Below, one piece after another: positions 32,860 to 42,680 of a stretch of DNA of 51,853 bases. Below the pieces are notes generated by a model, which saw only the letters and a program-made list of their open reading frames with translations, did not search any database and was not told the DNA's origin. Location of the stretch: the NCBI RefSeq assembly GCF_003611695.1, contig NZ_RAWE01000054.1:1-51853 (forward strand). The letters run 5' to 3'. Numbering within the stretch: the stretch's first letter is position 1; every line of letters begins with the position of its first letter. The DNA comes from Corallococcus carmarthensis (GTDB lineage Bacteria; Myxococcota; Myxococcia; Myxococcales; Myxococcaceae). The position numbers and the translations under genes are program-made.

Positions 32860-34482
32860 TCAGCTGCGCAGGCCCGGGGCTTCCTGGCCCGTGCGCGCGA
32901 CGTACTCCGTGTAGCCGCCTCCGTACTTGTGGATGCCGTCCGGCGTCAGCTCCAGCACGCGGTTCGACAGCGCGCCCAGGAAGTGCCGGTCGTGGGACAC
33001 GAACAACATCGTGCCCTCGTAGCGCGACAGCGCCGTGATCAGCATCTCCTTCGTGCCCATGTCCAGGTGGTTCGTGGGCTCGTCCAGCACCAGGAAGTTC
33101 GGCGGGTCGTAGAGCATCTGCGCCATCACCAGACGCGCCTTCTCTCCACCCGACAACACCCGGCACTTCTTCTCCACCTCGTCGCCGCTGAACCCGAAGC
33201 AGCCCGCCAGCGCCCTCAACGAGCCCTGCCCCGCCCGGGGGAACGCGTCCGACAGCTGCTCGAAGACCGTCTTCTCCCCGTCCAACAGGTCCATCGCGTG
33301 CTGCGCGAAGTAACCCATCTTCACGCTGCCGCCCAACGCCACCGTGCCGTCATCCGGCTGCGTCGTGCCCGTCACCAGCTTGAGCAACGTGGACTTGCCC
33401 GCGCCGTTCACGCCCATCACGCACCAGCGCTCCGCGCGGCGCACCAGGAAATCCAGGCCGTCGTAGATGGTCCGCTTGCCGTAGCCCTTGCTCACGTTCT
33501 TCAGGTTCACCACGTCGTCACCCGAACGCGGCGGCGGCTGGAACTCGAAGAGCACCGTGGAGCGGCGCTTCGGCGGCTCCACCTTCTCGATCTTCTCCAG
33601 CTTCTTCACCCGGCTCTGCACCTGCGCCGCGTGCGACGCGCGGGCCTTGAACCGCTCGATGAACTTGATCTCCTTCGCGAGCATCGCCTGCTGACGCTCG
33701 TACTGCGCCTGCTGCTGCGCTTCGTTCTGCGCGCGCTGGCCCTCGTAGAAGTCGTAGTTGCCCGAGTACGTCGTCAGCGAACCGCCGTCGATCTCCACCA
33801 CCTTCGTCACGATGCGGTTCATGAACTCGCGATCGTGCGACGTCATCAGCAGGCCGCCCTCGTACCCCTTGAGGAAGCCCTCCAGCCAGATGAGCGACTC
33901 CAGGTCCAGGTGGTTGGAAGGCTCGTCCAGGAACATGGCGTCCGGCCGCATCAGCAGGATGCGGGAGAGCGCCACGCGCATCTTCCAGCCGCCCGACAGC
34001 TTGCCCACGTCGCCGTCCATCATCTCTTCGCTGAAGCCCAGGCCCGCGAGAATCTCCCGCGCGCGGCCCTCCAGCGCGTACCCGCCCAGCTCCTCGAACC
34101 GGCCCTGGACGATGCCGTAGCGCTCGACGAGCTTCTCCATGTTGTCCGCCTGGTCCGGATCCCCCATGTCGGCTTCCAGCTGCTTCATCTCCGCCGCGAC
34201 GGTGCTCACCGGGCCCGCGCCGTCCATGACCTCGGACACCGCGCTGCGGCCGTTCATCTCACCGACGTCCTGGCTGAAGTAGCCAATGGTGACGCCGCGG
34301 TCGATGGAGACCTGTCCTTCGTCCGGATACTCCTGGCCGGTCATCATCCGGAACAGCGTCGTCTTGCCCGCGCCGTTCGGGCCCACCAGGCCCACCTTTT
34401 CGCCCTTGTGGAGCGCAGCAGACGCCTCCACGAAGAGGAGCTGCTGACCGTGTTGCTTGCCGATGTTGTCGAGACGGATCAT
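32860..34482 (-). CDS. ABC-F family ATPase (ribosome-associated type)
   Basis: A 540-aa soluble protein with two ABC ATPase domains and no membrane segment. Domain 1 has Walker A GPNGAGKTT (34-42), signature LSGGWKMR and Walker B FLDEPSNHLD. Domain 2 has GVNGAGKST, LSGGEKAR and VLDEPTNHLD. Between them lies a charged helical linker of about 80 residues (KEIKFIERFKAR...), the P-site-tRNA interaction region of ABC-F factors. The family binds the ribosomal E site and relieves stalled translation or protects from antibiotics; the YbiT/EttA-like general type is the best guess, since there is no antibiotic gene nearby. The ATG at 34482 lacks a Shine-Dalgarno site. The gene bounds the toxin island on the right. 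Confidence 0.92.
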   Translation of the reverse strand: MIRLDNIGKQHGQQLLFVEASAALHKGEKVGLVGPNGAGKTTLFRMMTGQEYPDEGQVSIDRGVTIGYFSQDVGEMNGRSAVSEVMDGAGPVSTVAAEMKQLEADMGDPDQADNMEKLVERYGIVQGRFEELGGYALEGRAREILAGLGFSEEMMDGDVGKLSGGWKMRVALSRILLMRPDAMFLDEPSNHLDLESLIWLEGFLKGYEGGLLMTSHDREFMNRIVTKVVEIDGGSLTTYSGNYDFYEGQRAQNEAQQQAQYERQQAMLAKEIKFIERFKARASHAAQVQSRVKKLEKIEKVEPPKRRSTVLFEFQPPPRSGDDVVNLKNVSKGYGKRTIYDGLDFLVRRAERWCVMGVNGAGKSTLLKLVTGTTQPDDGTVALGGSVKMGYFAQHAMDLLDGEKTVFEQLSDAFPRAGQGSLRALAGCFGFSGDEVEKKCRVLSGGEKARLVMAQMLYDPPNFLVLDEPTNHLDMGTKEMLITALSRYEGTMLFVSHDRHFLGALSNRVLELTPDGIHKYGGGYTEYVARTGQEAPGLRS

Positions 34483-34648
34483 GTGCGTACCGAAAAGGCC
34501 CGGGGAATCAGGCGGCGCGCCCTTATGCCACGAGCCGCCCGCCGGAGGGATGGTTCCGAACCCCCAACCGCCCCGGGTCCATCCACGCAGCCGGGCAGGC
34601 AGGCCCCCGCCCGGGATTCCGCCCGGCTTGGAACCTGGAACGTGAGGC

Positions 34649-35011
34649 TCAGGCGTCCCGGTGCACCGTGCCCGGGGAGAACGCCGGGGTGCAGATGGCC
34701 ACGTACTCCGCGCCCTCCTCCTCGGGGGTGCTGTAGCGGACCCACTCGCCGGGTTCGCACACCACCGTCTGGCCGGCGTGCACGTCCATCACCCCGCCCT
34801 TGTGCTCCACCCGGAGCGTGCCCGCGAGCACCAGGGTGATTTCACGGAACTCGGGCGTCTGGCCCGGCTCCTCCCACCCGCCCGGGCTGCGCATGTGCGC
34901 CACGCTGATGTTGGACGTCTTGGAGGTCACCCGGCCGACGTACTCGTCGATGAGCTTCGGCTTGTTGCCCACCGCTGTCACACGGTTGGGCTTCGGGATG
35001 AGCGTGGGCAT
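34649..35011 (-). CDS. Cupin-domain protein
   Basis: A 120-aa single-domain cupin. The ATG at 35011 is preferred, with GGAG eight bases upstream. The beta-barrel motifs are recognisable: FREITLVLAGTLRVEHKGGVMDVHAGQ and GEWVRYSTPEEEGAEYVAIC. The first motif has Glu but few His residues, so metal binding is uncertain. Such small cupins act as sugar-phosphate isomerases, small-molecule binding proteins or dioxygenases; no substrate can be named. It is transcribed toward the ABC-F gene and may share its promoter region, with a 166-base gap. Confidence 0.85.
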   Translation of the reverse strand: MPTLIPKPNRVTAVGNKPKLIDEYVGRVTSKTSNISVAHMRSPGGWEEPGQTPEFREITLVLAGTLRVEHKGGVMDVHAGQTVVCEPGEWVRYSTPEEEGAEYVAICTPAFSPGTVHRDA

Positions 35012-35091
35012 GCGGAAGGCTCCAGGTGCAGGGACCACGGGGGAAGCAGTAGCCGCCCCTACCCTACCAGCGCGTGGCGTAGAGTGCCGCC

Positions 35092-35718
35092 GTGCTGACC
35101 GTCGACAACCATCCCCTCCTCGACCTCATCGCCTTCACCTCCTCCTTCCCCGCTCCCCTGGGGGACCTGCCCGCGCCCGGCTGGCTCCAGGCCCTGCTCA
35201 AGCCCGGCGCCACCGCGCCCGTGCAGAGCGACGACGCCGTCCGGGGCGCCGTGCGCGACCTGCTCCGCCATGGCGGCTACAAGCCCACCGGCCGGGGCAA
35301 GCCCGCGTCCGAGTACCTGGTGCGCGCCTCCGGCGACGGCACCCTGGGCACCATCAACGCCGCGGTGGACGCGTGCAATGCCGTGTCGCTGCACAGCGGC
35401 CTGCCCATCAGCGTCGTGGACCTGGACCGCGCCCAGGCGCCGTTCCGCGTCTCCATCGCCATCCAGGGCGACCGCTACGTCTTCAACGCCTCCGGGCAGA
35501 CCATCGACCTGGAGGGCCTGCTGTGCCTCTTCGACGCGCAGGGCCCGTGCGCCAACGCGGTGAAGGACGCCCAGCGCACCAAGACGGACGGCACCACGCG
35601 CCGCACCCTCACGCTGCTGTGGGGCACCCAGGAGCTGAGGGGCCACACCGAGCGCGCCTTCACCTGGTACCGCGAGCTGCTGGAGCGCCTGGGCGCCACC
35701 GTCGAGCCCGTGCGCTGA
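35092..35718 (+). CDS. B3/4-domain protein (stand-alone PheRS beta B3/4-like)
   Basis: A 208-aa protein. The central section LGTINAAVDACNAVSLHSGLPISVVDLD and the later AQRTKTDGTTRRTLTLLWG match the B3/4 fold found in the phenylalanyl-tRNA synthetase beta subunit, where it edits mischarged tRNA. Stand-alone copies are thought to work in trans editing or as tRNA-binding proteins; that is inference here. The GTG at 35092 has no ribosome site but is preceded by TAGAGT-GCCGCC, a spacing that fits a leaderless transcript. It is convergent with gntK, with stops 6 bases apart, and divergent from the cupin gene. Confidence 0.75.
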   Translation: MLTVDNHPLLDLIAFTSSFPAPLGDLPAPGWLQALLKPGATAPVQSDDAVRGAVRDLLRHGGYKPTGRGKPASEYLVRASGDGTLGTINAAVDACNAVSLHSGLPISVVDLDRAQAPFRVSIAIQGDRYVFNASGQTIDLEGLLCLFDAQGPCANAVKDAQRTKTDGTTRRTLTLLWGTQELRGHTERAFTWYRELLERLGATVEPVR

Positions 35719-35724
35719 AAGGCA

Positions 35725-36219
35725 CTACCGGGGCCGCAGCTGAAGCCCGTCCAGGATGCGCTTCACCACCACGTCCGGCGGCGGCGTCACGTCCACGGTG
35801 AACGCGTCCCTGGGCACCTCCAGCGTCTCCAGCTGGCTGGCCAGCAGCGACGCCGGCATGAAGTGCCCCAGGCGCTTCTCGAGCCGCTCGCGGATGACGG
35901 ACGCGGGCGCGTGCAGGTACACCCAGCGCTCGCGCTCGGCGTCCACGGTGAGGCGCGCGCGGTAGAACTCCTTGAGGCCGGAGAACGCCAGCACCAGGTC
36001 CTCGTCCGCCTCCAGCGCCTTCTCCATCCGCGCGCGCAACAGCTCCAGCCAGGGCTGGCGGTCCACGTCCGTCAGCGGCGTGCCCGCGGCCATCTTCCGG
36101 CGGTTCTCCACCGAGTGCAGGTCGTCCGCGTCCACGAACGTCCACCCCAGCCGGTCCGCGAGCGTCCGGCCCACCGTGGACTTCCCGGTGCCTGACACGC
36201 CCATGACGATGACCACCAT
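35725..36219 (-). CDS. gntK: Gluconokinase
   Basis: A 164-aa P-loop kinase that phosphorylates gluconate to 6-phosphogluconate, feeding the pentose-phosphate or Entner-Doudoroff route. The ATG at 36219 is chosen with GGGAGG ten bases upstream; the longer frame to 36285 has no site. Motifs: P-loop GVSGTGKST (7-15), the DADDLHSVENRRKMAAGTPL segment with LTDVDRQPWL characteristic of GntK, and the later GHFMPASLLASQLETLE segment. Length matches the family (about 160-175 aa). It is not next to other gluconate genes, so its source of gluconate is not evident. Confidence 0.93.
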   Translation of the reverse strand: MVVIVMGVSGTGKSTVGRTLADRLGWTFVDADDLHSVENRRKMAAGTPLTDVDRQPWLELLRARMEKALEADEDLVLAFSGLKEFYRARLTVDAERERWVYLHAPASVIRERLEKRLGHFMPASLLASQLETLEVPRDAFTVDVTPPPDVVVKRILDGLQLRPR

Positions 36220-36420
36220 GCCGTTGCCGCCTCCCACGCTCGCGCCTGCTCCCTCATGCTGCGGCCTTCCCGCCCCGGACGCCACGCGAGAAGCACGGCC
36301 GGTGACGCACCGGACATCCCGGGATACCGGCGGGTGAGCGTCCGCTGCCCAACGCCCCCGCGCCCGAGCCCACCGTGCCTTCCACGTCGCGGCGGGGAAC
36401 CGCTACCCTCCCGCGCCATC

Positions 36421-37245
36421 ATGACTTCCGTGGGAGCACCCCCCGGCCGGACGCGCGTCCGGCTCTTCCTGTGCAGTGGCCTGTTGACCCTGCTGTCCCT
36501 CGCCGCCTGCCGTGACCCCGCCGCGGCGGCTGGCACCGCGCTCTTCGTCACCACCGAGTTCGAGCCCTCGCTCAACCTCAACCGGCTGCGCGTCTCCGCC
36601 ACCGTGGCGGACGGCACCTCCGTGCCCACCAAGTTGCTGCCGGAGGACTCCAGCCGCGCGCTCCAGAGCGGCGAGACCTTCCGCGTCCTCCTGGACGGCG
36701 CCACCGACGGCTCCCAGGCCACCGTCCGCGTCGACGGCCTGCGCGACGACACCACCGTGGTCGCCACGGGCGAGGCCACCGCCAGCGTGCGCGACGGCTA
36801 CGAGGTGGAGGTCACCGTGCGGCTGACCGCCTCGAACACCGGCACCTTCTGCGTGGACTGCCCGGACGGCTGCTGCCGTGACGGCGTGTGCACGTCACGC
36901 ACCTTCCGCACCTGCGGCGTGGGCGGCGACACGTGCGAAATCTGCGACACGGTCCGCGCCGACACCTGCACCGACCGGGGCACCTGCGGCTGCGGCACCG
37001 GCCCTTCCTGCGGCCTCAACGCGAACTTCTGCTCCGGGGGCAGGTGCGTCTGCGGCCTCGGCAACGCCTGCGGCCCGGGCCTGGCGTGCATCAACAACTC
37101 CTGCAAATGCGACCCGTCCACCTGCAACGGCTGCTGCGAAGGAAACAGCTGCATCCCCGCACCCAACAAGAACCAGTGCGGCAAGGGCGGCGAGTCCTGC
37201 AAGAAGTGCGAGAAGCGCTGCAACCCGGACGGCACCTGCGACTGA
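36421..37245 (+). CDS. Cys-rich secreted lipoprotein
   Basis: A 274-aa lipoprotein from the ATG at 36421. The signal peptide ends in the lipobox SLAAC. Residues about 35-140 are a beta-rich domain (LNRLRVSATVADG, EVEVTVRLT). Residues 140-274 contain over thirty Cys in repeats of the form CCxDGVC, CxCGxGxxC and CKCDPSTCNGCC, resembling the disulphide-rich modules of myxobacterial surface proteins. No enzyme motif is visible. There is no ribosome site; TACCCT at 36404-36409 ends 11 bases before the ATG and could be a -10 box of a nearly leaderless message. Function unknown; probably outer-surface binding or structure. Confidence 0.8.
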   Translation: MTSVGAPPGRTRVRLFLCSGLLTLLSLAACRDPAAAAGTALFVTTEFEPSLNLNRLRVSATVADGTSVPTKLLPEDSSRALQSGETFRVLLDGATDGSQATVRVDGLRDDTTVVATGEATASVRDGYEVEVTVRLTASNTGTFCVDCPDGCCRDGVCTSRTFRTCGVGGDTCEICDTVRADTCTDRGTCGCGTGPSCGLNANFCSGGRCVCGLGNACGPGLACINNSCKCDPSTCNGCCEGNSCIPAPNKNQCGKGGESCKKCEKRCNPDGTCD

Positions 37246-37249
37246 CGGC

Positions 37250-38155
37250 TCACCGTGCCTTCGCGGCCAGCTCCCGGGCCGTCTCGACGAAGAGGCGCAG
37301 CGGCCCGGAGCGCCGCGCACGGCTGGGGTAGTAGAGGAAGAAACCGGGGACGGTGGGCGCGTAGGCCTCCAGCACCCGCACGAGCCTCCCGCTGCGCAGC
37401 TGTTCCTGCACCTCCGGCTCGAAGGCGTACGTGAGCCCGGCGCCTGACTCGGCCAGGTACTTCATCACCGCGCCGTCGTTGGTGACGACGCCTCCGCGCA
37501 CCGGCACGCGCCAGGTCCTGCGGCCCCGCTCCAGCTCCCAGGCATAGAGCGCCCCGGTCGTGTGTGAGCGGAAGGTGATGCACTCGTGGCGCAGGAGGTC
37601 CTCGGGCTTCTTGGGCGTCCCGTGGCGTTCGAGGTAGCGGGGCGCGCCCACCACCACGAAGCGGAAGGCGTCGGTGAGGCGCACCTGCACCATGTCCCGC
37701 TCGATGGCCTCGCTCAGCCGCACGCCCGCGTCGTAACCCTCCGCCACGATGTCCACGAAGCGCTGCTCGATGACGATCTCCACCTCCACCCTCGGGTGAC
37801 GCTCGCGGAAGGTGGACAGCAGCGGGCCCACGACGAAGGGCACCGCCATGGGCGGCGCCGACAGCCGCAGGCTGCCCACCGCCTCGCCGGGCTGGGCGGC
37901 CACGTGGGTGAGGGCCGCCATGGCCTGCCCGAGTCCGGGGCCCGCCTCCTCCACGAGACGCCGGCCGGCTTCGGTCAGCGCCACGCTGCGCGTCGTCCGG
38001 TTGAGCAGCACCACGCGGAGCTGCTCCTCGAGCACCCGCACCGCCTTGCTGACGGCGGGCGTGGAGACCCCCAGCTCACGCGCCGCCCCGCTGAAGCTGC
38101 GCAGGCGCGCCACGGCGAGCAGCACGTGCAACTGAGGAAGGAGGGCCGTCTTCAT
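37250..38155 (-). CDS. LysR-family transcriptional regulator
   Basis: A 301-aa LysR regulator. The ATG at 38155 is supported by GAGG upstream; the longer frame reads non-coding. Residues about 1-60 form the winged HTH (SFSGAARELGVSTPAVSKAVRVLEEQL is the turn and recognition helix). The remaining two Rossmann-like subdomains form the effector-binding part. It closely resembles the group that regulates divergent oxidoreductases. The divergent SDR/aldo-keto reductase pair starts 181 bases away, and a 19-bp palindrome stands in between, so the two reductases are the likely targets. The effector is unknown. Confidence 0.93.
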   Translation of the reverse strand: MKTALLPQLHVLLAVARLRSFSGAARELGVSTPAVSKAVRVLEEQLRVVLLNRTTRSVALTEAGRRLVEEAGPGLGQAMAALTHVAAQPGEAVGSLRLSAPPMAVPFVVGPLLSTFRERHPRVEVEIVIEQRFVDIVAEGYDAGVRLSEAIERDMVQVRLTDAFRFVVVGAPRYLERHGTPKKPEDLLRHECITFRSHTTGALYAWELERGRRTWRVPVRGGVVTNDGAVMKYLAESGAGLTYAFEPEVQEQLRSGRLVRVLEAYAPTVPGFFLYYPSRARRSGPLRLFVETARELAAKAR

Positions 38156-38197
38156 GGCGCGAGTCCTCTGCGAAGTCAGGCGGGAGTGTCCACGCGT

Positions 38198-38216
38198 TCT
38201 TAACCAATGGTTAAGA
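38198..38216. promoter_or_regulatory. Perfect 19-bp palindrome, likely LysR operator
   Basis: TCTTAACCA-A-TGGTTAAGA is perfectly palindromic and strikingly AT-rich for this genome. It contains the T-N11-A pattern of LysR sites and lies 43 bases from the regulator start and 120 bases from the SDR start. It should be the binding site controlling both directions. Confidence 0.75.
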
Positions 38217-38335
38217 GCCCATTGGCCTCCCGGCATCTAGTCCGGAGCGGAGCCGGGGCGTACTTCTTTCCCATCAGCTTGAAGCACTCGCCCCGTGCGC
38301 GGCCGCTCGCCGCCCGGGGCCACCGGAGGATCCTC

Positions 38336-40370
<2,035 letters not shown>

Positions 40371-42479
40371 CTACCGCACGGTGAACGGGCGCGAGTTCCC
40401 TGAGTACGGGTGCACGCGCCCGTCCCAGCCGGACTTCCAGTTCCCTTCGTGCACCAGCCGGTAGGTGCCCGGTGGCGTGTCGCGCGGGATGGGCCAGTCG
40501 ATTCTCACCAGCGAGCACGCGAGCGTGGGCACGCAGTACTCGCGCTGCCAGTGGTACAGCGCGCCCCCCTCCCCGTCGTGCTGCACGTCCCGCCACACAC
40601 CGTCCGACTGCCGCCGCTGCACCCGCAGGTAGGTGCCGCCCAGCTTCAGGTCATTGCGCGGATGGCCGCCCCAGAAGGTGACGCTCGCCGTTTCGCCCCG
40701 CGCGTACGACGCCTTCGCCTCCTCCGCGACGGCGCCGAAGTCCACCCACAGCAGCTTGTCGTCGAACACCACGCCGGGCTGTAGCCCCACCACCGCCTTG
40801 CGCAGGTCGCGCGGCGTGGGCCCCGGCGGCACGGACGCCCCGTCGCGCAGCGCGCTCGCGAGCCCCGCGAAGGACTGTTGCAGCGCCGCCAGCGTCCACG
40901 GGCCGAAGTGCGTGGACGCGCCTTCATAGTCCTGGCGCGCGTACTCCTCGCGCGTGGCCACGTAGCCCGAGTAGTCATTGGCCGGCCCCGCGATGATCAC
41001 GTCCGTCACGCCCGCGCCTTGGAGCTGCGCGCGCACCGTGTCGCGCAGCCGCCGGCCCGCCATGGTGGTCACCTCGAAGGGCACCGCCACCAGCGCCAGC
41101 GGCCCCACCGTCACCAATTGCAGGGGCAGCACCTCCGGGGACCATGGGTAGGGCTTCATGGAGCCCATCTCCAGGACGATGGGCTTCTCTCCCTGGCAGG
41201 GCGTGGTGACGGCGGCGCAGGTGAACTGGCTCCACGCGTCGTGCACGGACTCGCACGTGGCGCCTTCCGCGCCGAAGCCGGGACCGTCCTCCGCGCCCGC
41301 GATCATCGACAGGCCGATGGCCGCCGGGCAGGTGCGGTGCGCGCTGCCATCCGCGAACGCGGGCGCGACGTCCACCGCGTCCATCTTCACGTAGGCGTGC
41401 CGGTAGTCCACGCCGCCCATCACGGGCATGGCGGCGGTGGCCCACAGGTGCGCGGCGAAGTCGTACTGCTTCTTCGCGGCCAGCTCCGCGTCCTCGAAGT
41501 CGTTCGCGCCGCCGCCGTTCGTGCCCCCCAGGATGTTGGGCGTGACGTCCCCCTCGTTCGAGTTCGCGAACGCGGCGACGAAGGTGTCCGGGCCTCCAGG
41601 CGTCAGCCCGCCCTCCTTCGTCTCGAACGCGTGCGATGCGAGCCCCTTGTTGTCCCCGCTGATGTACGTGTTGGTGTTGCCGAAGGACGTGGCGTGCACC
41701 GCGAACCAGTTGACGAGCCCCAGCTCACGCCCGTCCGCTCCCGTCATCCGCAGCAGCGTCATGCGGGTGTCCACGTTGTCGGGATAGCGGGCGCGCTCGG
41801 ACTCGGGGTTGCGCAGGTAGGCGTCCGGCGAGCGGTTGGCGCTGGCGCCATGCAGGTCGCCCGAGGACAGCCGCAGCGAGCCCTCGGCCAGGCGGGCGTT
41901 GGCGCGCACGATGGAGTCCGTGATGCCGGAGACGATGGCCTCGAAGTTCTGGGGCACGAAGCCGAAGGTGGTCAGGTTGTAGAGCGTGTAGTGGCTGAAG
42001 CCGCCCGGCCCGGAGTGCGTGTGCGTGGCGCTGAGCAGCACGTTGTCGTCGGAGAACGTGTCGCCCAGCTTCGTGCGCAGCCGCTCCACCACCTGCTGCT
42101 TCACCGCCTGGAACACCATGCCCAGGTCCGCGCTGACGAAGGCCACGCGGCGGCCGTTGCACGGCGAGGCGATGACGAACGCCCGCGAGTACAGCCGCAG
42201 GTGGATGCCCTCCGTCTTCTGCGCCACCTGCCCGTAGCCCATCATCCCCACCTCCGCCGCGGGGCCGGTGATGTCCGAGCGCGCCGCGCCGATGAGGAAG
42301 TTCGCGGAGCCCGCGCACGCGTTCGCCGGAGCCTGCGGTGAAGCCCCTGCCAGAGCCTCGGCCGGAGCCTCCGCCGCGTCCGCCGTGGACAGCCTGGACC
42401 TGGCGCCCGGGCCCAGCGCCAGCACGCTGCCCAACAGCAGCCCGAGCACCGGGGCAAGGCGAGCGGTCAGCGTGCGCAT
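40371..42479 (-). CDS. Secreted neutral/alkaline ceramidase
   Basis: A 702-aa protein. The ATG at 42479 has GGAGGACGCC just upstream and starts a Sec signal peptide (residues 1-28); a 37-residue longer frame lacks these features. Family signatures: GMMGYG, the zinc-binding ATHTHSGPGG (H153, H155), the nucleophile region NRSPDAYLRNP and NWFAVHATS. Neutral ceramidase splits ceramide into sphingosine and fatty acid; in predatory soil bacteria it may attack eukaryotic or sphingolipid-containing prey, which is inference. Myxobacteria themselves make ceramides, so self-remodelling is another option. The C-terminal 130 residues form the beta-sandwich typical of the family. It is convergent with the aldo/keto reductase. 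Confidence 0.93.
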   Translation of the reverse strand: MRTLTARLAPVLGLLLGSVLALGPGARSRLSTADAAEAPAEALAGASPQAPANACAGSANFLIGAARSDITGPAAEVGMMGYGQVAQKTEGIHLRLYSRAFVIASPCNGRRVAFVSADLGMVFQAVKQQVVERLRTKLGDTFSDDNVLLSATHTHSGPGGFSHYTLYNLTTFGFVPQNFEAIVSGITDSIVRANARLAEGSLRLSSGDLHGASANRSPDAYLRNPESERARYPDNVDTRMTLLRMTGADGRELGLVNWFAVHATSFGNTNTYISGDNKGLASHAFETKEGGLTPGGPDTFVAAFANSNEGDVTPNILGGTNGGGANDFEDAELAAKKQYDFAAHLWATAAMPVMGGVDYRHAYVKMDAVDVAPAFADGSAHRTCPAAIGLSMIAGAEDGPGFGAEGATCESVHDAWSQFTCAAVTTPCQGEKPIVLEMGSMKPYPWSPEVLPLQLVTVGPLALVAVPFEVTTMAGRRLRDTVRAQLQGAGVTDVIIAGPANDYSGYVATREEYARQDYEGASTHFGPWTLAALQQSFAGLASALRDGASVPPGPTPRDLRKAVVGLQPGVVFDDKLLWVDFGAVAEEAKASYARGETASVTFWGGHPRNDLKLGGTYLRVQRRQSDGVWRDVQHDGEGGALYHWQREYCVPTLACSLVRIDWPIPRDTPPGTYRLVHEGNWKSGWDGRVHPYSGNSRPFTVR

Positions 42480-42680
42480 GGCGTCCTCCACGTCCTCCGG
42501 AGCAGAAGGGCCGGCGGCCGGAAACCCCATCGTGTCGCCATCGCTTCCGCGAAGGCAGCGCACGCGAGGGCAGGCCGTCCGGCGCTCCACATTCGAACAC
42601 GGGAGCGCGGCGGGTTCAGTCCATTTCGCGGCAGCGGACGGGCGGCCCGCTCCCCCGCACGGACGCGGGATGTGGGTGTC

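Noticed and set aside
40878-42341. 487-codon plus-strand frame opposite the ceramidase
   Set aside because: Arg/Val/His-rich shadow; ceramidase catalytic motifs lie on the minus strand.
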